Below the pieces are notes generated by a model. That model was not told the origin of the DNA. It saw only the letters and a program-made list of their open reading frames with translations, and ran no database searches. From Candidatus Hodarchaeota archaeon (GTDB lineage Archaea > Asgardarchaeota > Heimdallarchaeia > Hodarchaeales > Hodarchaeaceae), in the NCBI GenBank assembly GCA_016840285.1, contig JAEOSR010000038.1, positions 62,001 to 126,000 on the forward strand: a DNA stretch of 64,000 nucleotides, written 5' to 3'. A program made the translations under genes and the position numbers. This document shows, piece after piece, positions 9,578 to 16,794 of the stretch. Positions within the stretch are counted from its first letter, which is position 1, and each line of letters starts with the position of its first letter.

Positions 9578-10390
9578 ATGACAACAAATGTTGTAGAGTC
9601 AAAAATCTCATTTACATATCTTCGTAAATTCAATATAGCAATGGGTATTTTACACCTAGTGCAAGCTGCACTCATATTTGGTTTGAGTTTAGTAACTGAT
9701 GAAATAAAAAACTTTTAGATCGATATCTACAGATCCAATTTAGGAATAAAAGAATTGACTGGCACTCGGCCAATTCTTGAACCAATACCTGAAATATTTT
9801 TCACGTTTGAAAACATTGCTGGTGTCCTACTTGCTTCCTTTCTTCTGATGTCAGCCATTGCACATTTACTGATTGCTTTTCCTTTAAATAACAAATATGT
9901 TGTTAATTTAAAGAAAGAAATGAATCCAATCCGTTGGTACGAATATGCCTTATCCAGTTCAGTAATGATCATATTCATTGCTTTGGCTTTTGGAATATTA
10001 GAGTTTTGGATTCTTGCTCTCATATTCGTGCTCAATGGATTAATGAATATGTTTGGGTTATTAATGGAGACCCACAATCAATATACTGAAAAAACGAGCT
10101 GGACTCCCTATATCCTAGGGTGGATTGCTGGAATAATGCCTTGGATCGTAATCCTTGATACATTCTTGAGTATTAACACAGTAGGACGAGAAGTCCCTAC
10201 TTTTGTCTATGTTGCTCTAGTTATTTATTTCATCTTCTTTAACAGCTTTGCCCTGAATATGTTTCTTCAGTATAAGAAAATTGGCCCATGGAAAGATTAT
10301 CTATATGGAGAACGAGGTTTTCAATTACTAAGTCTTTTTGCTAAATCAGCATTGGCTTGGATCGTATTTATGGGATTAATATTTGCTTAA
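9578..10390 (+). pseudogene. Heliorhodopsin interrupted by an in-frame TAG
   Basis: Seven-helix retinal protein of the heliorhodopsin family. Reading from ATG 9578, the first helix FTYLRKFNIAMGILHLVQ is followed by an in-frame TAG at 9716-9718; the same frame then continues without shift to 10390. Counting the stop as one codon gives 270 codons, the normal family length. Helix C reads NPIRWYEYALSSS, with the counter-ion glutamate near 122, and helix G reads LSLFAKSALAW, with the retinal-binding lysine near 256. The TAG falls in the loop between helices A and B. If real it removes the protein; a downstream TTG at 9755 would give a fragment lacking helix A. Alternatives are a sequence error or readthrough. 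Family call is firm. Confidence 0.85.
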
Positions 10391-10426
10391 TTCGATCCTT
10401 CCTCTCTTTTTATTCTGAACCCTTTC

Positions 10427-11284
10427 TCAGGATAGATTATAGACACCATATTTTTCAACACCACATAAATGTAAACTGAGATCCCACAGTTTGGTAGCTA
10501 ATTCATCGTCAAGGGCCCTTCCTTCTATTTCTTTTCGTTCCAATTTATCATAATAGCACCCATTCGTATGTATTTCAGGATTCAACGCAAGATTAATCGG
10601 CCCCTTTGATCCATATTTTACTGATCGCTGAAAAACCTTAGAGAACCTTAGTATCACTCCTACTAAACCATCAAAATCTCCCAACCCTGTACGAATCACT
10701 CCTGGATGCACTGCATTGATGATTACTCCTGTTTCTTCTAACATTGGTGCGAATTTTCGCATATACAACATCCCACAGAGTTTGGAATTCATATAAGTTT
10801 TTAATCTACTGAAATCACCTCCCCAAGGAGTCAATTCGGGATTGAAATTTCCCCGTGGATAGAGCCCTGCATTAACAAGCACAATTCGTGAAGGAGCGCT
10901 CTCCATTAACCGTCTAAGAAGTTGGTGGGTCAAATAAAAGGAGGCGAGGTGATTTACCATAAATGCCAATTCAAGTCCTTCGTTAGTTCTTGTTAGTTTG
11001 GAGGGCCAAACTCCAGCATTATGAATCAGAATATCGATTTGATCATATTTACTAAGAAGATTATCTCCCAAAGTCTTTACTTTTTTGAGAGAGGAAAGAT
11101 CACCCTCAACTAGGTCAGCAGATGTCTCCCCATGGGTTTGTTGAAGTGATTTCAAAACTTCCCCTCCCATTACTATGTCTCGACACACTAACACAACTTG
11201 ATGTCCTTGCGCAGCAATAGCCTCTGCAATTCCCTTGCCTATTCCCCGATTAGCTCCTGTGACTACACAGATTTTCTGTTTCAT
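10427..11284 (-). CDS. Short-chain dehydrogenase/reductase
   Basis: 285-residue NAD(P)-dependent SDR. The cofactor motif is TGANRGIG at residues 9-16, NAG follows in IHNAGVW near 90, and the catalytic pair is in YMNSK near 165. The usual catalytic serine position reads VNAG, so activity may be altered, though the layout resembles the retinol dehydrogenase / protochlorophyllide reductase-like branch (MxNHLxxFYLT motif). ATG 11284. It is convergent with the heliorhodopsin gene; no cotranscribed neighbour. A link to retinal chemistry would be speculative but is worth noting because heliorhodopsin is adjacent. Confidence 0.85.
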   Translation of the reverse strand: MKQKICVVTGANRGIGKGIAEAIAAQGHQVVLVCRDIVMGGEVLKSLQQTHGETSADLVEGDLSSLKKVKTLGDNLLSKYDQIDILIHNAGVWPSKLTRTNEGLELAFMVNHLASFYLTHQLLRRLMESAPSRIVLVNAGLYPRGNFNPELTPWGGDFSRLKTYMNSKLCGMLYMRKFAPMLEETGVIINAVHPGVIRTGLGDFDGLVGVILRFSKVFQRSVKYGSKGPINLALNPEIHTNGCYYDKLERKEIEGRALDDELATKLWDLSLHLCGVEKYGVYNLS

Positions 11285-11463
11285 TGTACAGATTTCCTAA
11301 TCGTATAGGGTAAATTAAATTATTTTTCATTAATTTTAAACTGGATTATCAACCCTTTGGTTCAACAGAGTATTTAATAAACAGAATTTCTCTTTCTCAC
11401 AACTAAAGATTAATAAATAGTAGTCTTTTCCCTTCAATTGCAGTTCTTAGGAGGTTAAATTGA

Positions 11464-11565
11464 ATGCCCCGCCCAGTTAAAAGAGTAGACACAGAATCAA
11501 AAGAGAAAGCAACAGAAGATGCCGAAGAAAACAAAGACACAGTTCCAATATCCAAACATTACTAA
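11464..11565 (+). CDS. 33-residue charged, glycine-free peptide leading the E1/E2/JAMM operon
   Basis: A tiny frame from ATG 11464 with a strong AGGAGG ribosome site 8-9 bases upstream (11449-11454) and a TATA-like TATTTAATAA near 11371. It begins MPRPVKRVDT and ends VPISKHY, is rich in Lys, Glu, Asp and Thr, looks disordered and contains no glycine and no cysteine. It is therefore not a beta-grasp ubiquitin. It is the first gene of a same-strand block coding a JAMM protease, an E1 and two E2s, starting 48 bases before the JAMM gene. I infer that it may be the substrate or tag of that pathway, but it could be a leader peptide. No homologue is recognised. Confidence 0.6.
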   Translation: MPRPVKRVDTESKEKATEDAEENKDTVPISKHY

Positions 11566-11612
11566 TCTCCCTGTTAATTTTTCCTTTTCAGTTTTATAGA
11601 AGGAAGAGGGTC

Positions 11613-12554
11613 TTGCCATTGTTGGAAAATCAAACTGGGATCGTTTTCGTTGAACTAAACAGTAGTGTGTTCAATGAAATGATAGAAGAGTCAACTAAAT
11701 GGCATGGAAAAGAAACTGGGGGAATGATGTTTGGGAAGATCAGTGATAAAGAATCAGCTTTGCTAATAAGGATTGATAAAACACATATTCCCCCCGTTGA
11801 AGAGTGTGTTAGGAATAATACTTATTTTGAGATAAATCCAGAATATGCAAGACTCATTCTTGATACTGAGAAATTGCTTTATTTAGGGAATTGGCATAAA
11901 CACCTTGGTTATGGTGGACCAAGTTACGGGGATCATCAACAGATTCAGGATTTTTTTAACCTTAATCCCCATAAAAATACTGTAGTATCTTTAATCATCG
12001 ATTTACCCACAGATAATAATCATACTATAATAATAGAAGTATATCAAAGAAAAGAAAATCTTGAGGATGGGACAGAAAACAATTTTCAAACTTTCAGGAT
12101 ATCAGAGAGTAACATATCTTATTATTCAGGTGAAAGTATTTCAAAAAAAGAAGTGGGAATCACTGGGGAACAGATCTCGATTATAACACAAGAATTAATC
12201 CAGGTTTATGAATCAGAGTTCACACTCAGTGATATTCACAATTTTATAGGTTCTTCTCCTGATGAAAAGATTTTATCATTTCCTTATTCAGTCGTTATCA
12301 AAACAGAGGAAGACATAAAACGCTTGAAGCTTCTAATTCTCATTTCGTTTCCTCCTGAATTCCCAGATGACCAGATATATATTGATATCTCTTCACAGGA
12401 CTTATCAAGACGGTTTACTATCGAGAAACATCCTGCAAATGTCCTCTATGAAAAAGATCTAATACAACCATTTCTTCAATTACTTAAGGCAACTTTAGAA
12501 GATAGAATCCCTCAATTAATGAAAGAGCCATTATGGAAACTGATGCATAAATAG
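11613..12554 (+). CDS. JAMM/MPN metalloprotease with C-terminal RWD/E2-like domain
   Basis: Predicted zinc isopeptidase or maturation protease. The JAMM signature is complete: E34 in KETGG, then W94-H95-x-H97 followed by P103-S104-x-x-D107. The usual HxHP spacing is widened by a GYGG insertion. Residues from about 190 to 313 form a separate alpha/beta domain whose SFPPEFPDDQIYI segment resembles the YPxxPP turn of E2/RWD domains without a catalytic cysteine. The start is uncertain: TTG 11613, 11619 and 11622 are all in frame behind AGAGGG. The E1 gene follows 2 bases after the stop, indicating one transcript. Role inferred: processing or removal of a conjugated peptide. Confidence 0.8.
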   Translation: MPLLENQTGIVFVELNSSVFNEMIEESTKWHGKETGGMMFGKISDKESALLIRIDKTHIPPVEECVRNNTYFEINPEYARLILDTEKLLYLGNWHKHLGYGGPSYGDHQQIQDFFNLNPHKNTVVSLIIDLPTDNNHTIIIEVYQRKENLEDGTENNFQTFRISESNISYYSGESISKKEVGITGEQISIITQELIQVYESEFTLSDIHNFIGSSPDEKILSFPYSVVIKTEEDIKRLKLLILISFPPEFPDDQIYIDISSQDLSRRFTIEKHPANVLYEKDLIQPFLQLLKATLEDRIPQLMKEPLWKLMHK

Positions 12555-12556
12555 AG

Positions 12557-13780
12557 ATGATCAAGATGAAAATTATCATTTATCCTTCATTTGAAACAGA
12601 ATTTGCTAATTTAAAAACTCAAGTGAGAACATTTTTGCTCTATGGACGGATTTATGATGATTTCACAGTGTGTCACTTAACCGGTGTCTCTTTATCAAAA
12701 AATGTTTATCCAATCGGACTTTTAACCATAGGAAGTACATCTACAAAAGAATCTATCATTACAGCGAAAGGATTAGAGTATCCACATCTTCATATTATGG
12801 TAGAGGAGGATTTGGCAAACCTGAAAGTCGATTTCTATCATGATGAAGGAACTAAAGATTCCAATATTGATGTAAACATTAAGTATGTAAACCTTAATCG
12901 ATTATTTGTACGAGTAGATCAAAAAGAAACTCCGTTAAGAGTACTGAATAAAAAAAGAGTCGCTATTATAGGTATGGGATCTGGTGGAGCGTTATTAGCA
13001 TTATACCTTGCCAAATCAGGAGTTAAAGAGTTTATCTTCATTGATGATGACCAACTCGAAGCTCATAATATTATCAGGCACATCTGTGATCTCGCTAATC
13101 TTGGACGATTCAAAACATTAGCAGTGAAAGATCATATTGAGTCAAGGATCCCTGATGTTAAAATTCAGACTATAGAACGTAAATTTGACCTGCATACAAA
13201 GGCGGATTTTGACTTTTTTAGTAATTTTCTTTTAGACGTTGACTTGATTGCAGCAGTATCAGGAGAACACGATGTAAATTATGCAATTAATGACTTTATC
13301 CATTCTAATCAGTTAGATATCCCAATAATTTATGCTGGAACATTTGATGGAGTCAAAGGCGGATTGATGTTCAAAGTTGATCCTCGAGAAGAAGATTACT
13401 GTTATCATTGTATCTATTCTACACCCGATGAGGATGGAAGTATTCAAACAAAAGCAATCCCAACCACGGTTGAACTTGAACAGAAAATTAGCTATGATCG
13501 AACTCTACAAGAACAAATGGCCCAACCTGGATTGGCATTAGATGTAGACAACTTAACCATACTACTCTCGAAATTCTGTTTAGATATTCTTCTCACAGGA
13601 GAAGAACATGGTTTATATCATTTCCCCCAAAACTTCTACATGTGGTTTAACCGAACGATAATGAAAGCTGACGAATCGTCTGTGAAATTTGAAGGACTTG
13701 AACTCTATTACTATGAAGACTTAGAAAAAGATCCAAACTGTCCTTTTCATGGAACACAGACATTCCAAAAACAAAAATAG
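12557..13780 (+). CDS. E1-like (ThiF/MoeB-fold) activating enzyme
   Basis: 407-residue adenylating enzyme. Residues 1-130 form an extra N-terminal alpha/beta domain that I cannot assign firmly (possibly a degenerate JAMM fold). The ThiF Rossmann core follows with GMGSGG (139-144), the acidic DDD (163-165) and N171xxR174, the ATP-binding set of E1 enzymes. C282-x-x-C285 and C395-x-x-H398 look like a zinc site. The acceptor cysteine is not obvious; C341 is one candidate. GAGATGATC before the in-frame ATG 12566 makes that an alternative start. It should adenylate the C terminus of a small protein or peptide and pass it to the E2s just downstream. Confidence 0.85.
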   Translation: MIKMKIIIYPSFETEFANLKTQVRTFLLYGRIYDDFTVCHLTGVSLSKNVYPIGLLTIGSTSTKESIITAKGLEYPHLHIMVEEDLANLKVDFYHDEGTKDSNIDVNIKYVNLNRLFVRVDQKETPLRVLNKKRVAIIGMGSGGALLALYLAKSGVKEFIFIDDDQLEAHNIIRHICDLANLGRFKTLAVKDHIESRIPDVKIQTIERKFDLHTKADFDFFSNFLLDVDLIAAVSGEHDVNYAINDFIHSNQLDIPIIYAGTFDGVKGGLMFKVDPREEDYCYHCIYSTPDEDGSIQTKAIPTTVELEQKISYDRTLQEQMAQPGLALDVDNLTILLSKFCLDILLTGEEHGLYHFPQNFYMWFNRTIMKADESSVKFEGLELYYYEDLEKDPNCPFHGTQTFQKQK

Positions 13781-13789
13781 GCTCGAAGG

Positions 13790-14230
13790 ATGTTACTACG
13801 CCAAACTATTCCTGAACGTGAAAAAGACCCCCTGGGAAAAATTTTCCCTGATATTAGGAAGAAAGATTTCCGTAAGCTTCCGAATGGTAATTATTGTGTT
13901 CAAATCAGCTTTATAACCACGGGAAAATATGCCTGTGGATCTTTCGATGTTTTAATTGAATATCCCTACAATTATCCAATTAGTGCTCCAAAGGCTTGGA
14001 TTCAAAAACCTCAGATCCCTCAAAAGACTCCCCATGTCTATCAATGGGACGAAAAAGGGCATGCACTGATTTGTTATTTACGTCCGAAAAAAGACTGGCA
14101 TCTTAGTTATACATCGTATGAAGCCGCTAAGATGATTGAAACGTGGCTCACAACATACTGTCGTTGGACTAAAACGGGAAATTGGGATTTTTCAGAGGCA
14201 GGGTTTTGGGATCATTTATTCCGTGGGTGA
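13790..14230 (+). CDS. E2-like (UBC-fold) conjugating protein, copy 1
   Basis: 146-residue UBC-fold protein. The strand-turn FDVLIEYPYNYPISAPKAW corresponds to the E2 YPxxPP meander, H82 in PHVY sits where the HPN box lies, and the predicted acceptor cysteine is C95 in ICYLRPKKDW, followed by the invariant tryptophan. The C-terminal helix contains CRWTKTGNW. It begins 9 bases after the E1 stop with GAAGG just upstream, and its own end overlaps the second copy. It resembles the bacterial-type prokaryotic E2 families more than the eukaryotic ones. It is expected to receive a thioester from the E1. The chain ends in RG. Confidence 0.82.
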   Translation: MLLRQTIPEREKDPLGKIFPDIRKKDFRKLPNGNYCVQISFITTGKYACGSFDVLIEYPYNYPISAPKAWIQKPQIPQKTPHVYQWDEKGHALICYLRPKKDWHLSYTSYEAAKMIETWLTTYCRWTKTGNWDFSEAGFWDHLFRG

Positions 14231-14645
14231 CCTCAAATTGCGTACTAGAACAGTTGATCAAGAACTTCATGAATTACAAGGTGTATTTCCCTCATTAACG
14301 AAAAACGATTTTTTTTATTTAGAGAATGGAAATATCTGCGTTCGTGTGAAATACGTAACAACTGGGCCATATGCATGTGGAAGATTCCATGTGTTGGTTG
14401 AATTTCCCCATACTTATCCAACAGCCCCACCTAGAGCATGGATTACAGAACCAAAGCTATCAATAAGAGCACATCATGTTCATAGAACGGATAAATATGG
14501 TCACACAGAAATTTGTTACCTTAGACCTCAAAAAGACTGGCATTATTCCTATACAGCGTATGATGCCGCCATTATGATTCAGACATGGATCTGGGCATAT
14601 TGTCGGTGGCGTAAAACGGGATCCTGGGACTGGAGAGAAGCCTGA
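14223..14645 (+). CDS. E2-like (UBC-fold) conjugating protein, copy 2
   Basis: A 140-residue paralogue of the preceding protein in tandem. The pairs VFPSLTKNDF/IFPDIRKKDF, YVTTGPYACG/FITTGKYACG, EICYLRPQKDW/LICYLRPKKDW and CRWRKTGSW/CRWTKTGNW show common descent over the whole length. The predicted acceptor cysteine is C98. GTG 14223 overlaps the stop of copy 1 by 8 bases; TTG 14238, which has GGTGA at a good distance, is the alternative. It lacks the last nine residues of copy 1 (GFWDHLFRG). Retention of the cysteine and tryptophan in both copies implies both are active, perhaps with different targets. Confidence 0.82.
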   Translation: MGDLKLRTRTVDQELHELQGVFPSLTKNDFFYLENGNICVRVKYVTTGPYACGRFHVLVEFPHTYPTAPPRAWITEPKLSIRAHHVHRTDKYGHTEICYLRPQKDWHYSYTAYDAAIMIQTWIWAYCRWRKTGSWDWREA

Positions 14646-14840
14646 AATCGTATTTTTCTAGTAACATTACCAAGATGAATTAATATTCATTACAAGAAAG
14701 TATAAAGGTGAAATATCCATTGTTGTCTCAAGGTAATAATAGAATACTAGAAACAATCAAGATGGCTAATTAAGGTTGTTCAATTTTATCTTCAAAGATT
14801 CATCTTAACTCTTTCTCTACTTGTTCGAGATCTAGAGTGG
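14646..14840 (+). other. Gap before TPR gene, start region unresolved
   Basis: Separates the E2 copy from the TPR gene. GTATAAAGG near 14700 may be a box A, suggesting a separate transcript. The TPR frame is open from 14751 (after TAG 14748-14750) but shows no ATG, GTG or TTG until 15072. Confidence 0.45.
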
Positions 14841-16553
14841 ATTAAACTGGAATTAATTCTGAATCAAGTTGAATCGCTGGTTAATCAAGAGAAGTATGAG
14901 GAAGCTTTAGAACACATTCCTGAAGATGAATCATTAGACGAGTCCTTTCATCTGATTACGCTATACTTAAAGAGTGTTTGTGTTCTTAATCTTGGAGAAC
15001 TTGCTAAAGCAAAAGAAACAGCAACACAATTACTCAAACTAAGTCAAAGAACTCAAAATGTTCTTTATGAATTGGATGCTATTTGTTTCTTGCTTAGAAT
15101 ATCCATGATGTTTGAAACGAGAGATGAGAGCAAAAAACTGATTGCCCACGGGGATGGATTACTTAATCAAAAATTATCGAAGGAATATAAAAGAAGGAAA
15201 GCAGCTTATCTTTATCTAAAAGCAACATCATTCGACCCTAATACTGAATCAGATAAAATTTTCCCCTTGATTCAGGAAAGCTTATCAATTAGAGAAACAA
15301 TTGAAGATAAAACTGGCATTAGTGAATCATTATTCGGATTGGGAAATTTTCATCTGTATAGAGGAGATCATACTTTAGCACTGAAATTTTTCAAGGAAAG
15401 TTTGTCCGTAGGAGAGGAAACAGGAAATAAGTTTCTTATTTCACAAGCTTATCGTGCATTAGGGAATATTTATCTATTTAGAGGAAAATTTAAAGATGCA
15501 TTAGATTATACTAAGAAAGCTCTTGCTCTAGCGGAGAGCATTAAGAATAAATGCGAGATTTCTCACAATTTACAGCATTTGGGGGAAATTCACTATTTTA
15601 GAGGTGAGTTAGAATCAGCGGAGAGGTGTGTTACCAGTGCACTTGAGCTTGCAGAAGCGGCTGAGTATACTGTCATGATAATTCTTAGCTATTATGACTT
15701 TGGAAGGTTATTACAGGATCGAGGAGATTTCCACGCTTCTTTGGAATGCTATGAGAAAGCTATTAACCTTGTTAAAGAAAGAGACGCAAAATTTTTCTTA
15801 GCTGAAGGTCTTTATTATCTTGTACGTCTATACACCTACCATCTTACTCCAAGTAAAGCTATCCCTTTCATCAAAGAACTAGAAGAACTGAGCATTAATG
15901 ACAACAATATTTGGAATACTTTAATATACCAAGCAGGAAAGGCTCTTGTCTTAAAAACGAGTAAACGATTACCAGATAAAATGGAAGCCCTTCAACTCTT
16001 TGAAAAAATTGCGAAGGAACCACATAGTGTTTATAAGATTACGGTGGAAGCAATAATTAATTTATGTGAGTTACTTCTTTATGAATTAAAGACTACAGGT
16101 AACGAAAACCTCCTCGATGAACTAGATCGCTATTGTAATCAATTACTGGAGATTGCTAATGAACAGAATTCTCATTCGTTATTAGCAGAAACTTATTGGC
16201 TGCAATCAAAGTTTGCCTTATTAAACCTAGATATTCAACAAGCACAGACGTTATTACTCAAAGCTCAGTCTATTGCTGAAAAAAGGGGATTGAAAACATT
16301 AGCAGACTCCATCGGTTATGACCATTATTCATTTTTCTCTCAATTACAAAAATGGGAAGAATATCTAGATAAGAACGTATCATTAAGTCGAAGGATTGAG
16401 CTAGCTCAACTCGAAAATCTCATCGTAAAAATGATTTACAAACAGTTGAGTGATGTCCCAACAAAAACGATCGAGGATTTAATGAAGATTGAGGAATTTC
16501 GATCATATCTGAAAGAAGCCAAAAGGATTCTTTCCGAATATGAAGAGGAATGA
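14841..16553 (+). CDS. Tetratricopeptide repeat protein, start codon non-standard
   Basis: All-helical TPR protein. Repeats of about 40 residues recur, e.g. GLGNFHLYRGDHTLALKFFK, ALGNIYLFRGKFKDALDYTK, HLGEIHYFRGELESAERC and DFGRLLQDRGDFHASLECYE. The coding pattern clearly begins upstream of the first standard start: the frame reads LELILNQVESLVNQEKYEEA near 14845-14910, a typical TPR helix, while the first TTG is at 15072. I place the start at ATT 14841 provisionally; it may also be ATT 14769 or lie beyond a lost start. It is a scaffold-type protein, cytoplasmic, of unknown partner. It lies downstream of the E2 genes, but a functional link is not shown. Confidence 0.75.
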   Translation: MKLELILNQVESLVNQEKYEEALEHIPEDESLDESFHLITLYLKSVCVLNLGELAKAKETATQLLKLSQRTQNVLYELDAICFLLRISMMFETRDESKKLIAHGDGLLNQKLSKEYKRRKAAYLYLKATSFDPNTESDKIFPLIQESLSIRETIEDKTGISESLFGLGNFHLYRGDHTLALKFFKESLSVGEETGNKFLISQAYRALGNIYLFRGKFKDALDYTKKALALAESIKNKCEISHNLQHLGEIHYFRGELESAERCVTSALELAEAAEYTVMIILSYYDFGRLLQDRGDFHASLECYEKAINLVKERDAKFFLAEGLYYLVRLYTYHLTPSKAIPFIKELEELSINDNNIWNTLIYQAGKALVLKTSKRLPDKMEALQLFEKIAKEPHSVYKITVEAIINLCELLLYELKTTGNENLLDELDRYCNQLLEIANEQNSHSLLAETYWLQSKFALLNLDIQQAQTLLLKAQSIAEKRGLKTLADSIGYDHYSFFSQLQKWEEYLDKNVSLSRRIELAQLENLIVKMIYKQLSDVPTKTIEDLMKIEEFRSYLKEAKRILSEYEEE

Positions 16554-16794
16554 TCGAATTTGTTCAGCTCTCCATCGTATTTGAATTATCTTTTAATTTA
16601 AGGAGACCCCTTCAATCGTTCTTTTCAAAAAGGTCATTATTTTTGTAATTCACTTCTCTTGCTCAACATCTCATGCACTGAAAACAACTATTATATTCTG
16701 ATTCCATGAGCACAAAATAAAAAGTGATAAAGCTTCATCATTCTTTGCATTATCATTTTTTCAGTTTTTCTAATGATCTCTTAAGTTGATCATC

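Noticed and set aside
9716..9718. TAG as pyrrolysine or recoded amber in heliorhodopsin
   Set aside because: Several normal genes here, for example the MBL hydrolase at 960 and msrA at 2409, end in TAG, and other lesions use TGA and TAA. General recoding is unlikely.
14136..14222. Longer start for the second E2
   Set aside because: The extra 29 residues lie inside copy 1 in another frame and align with nothing in the paralogue.
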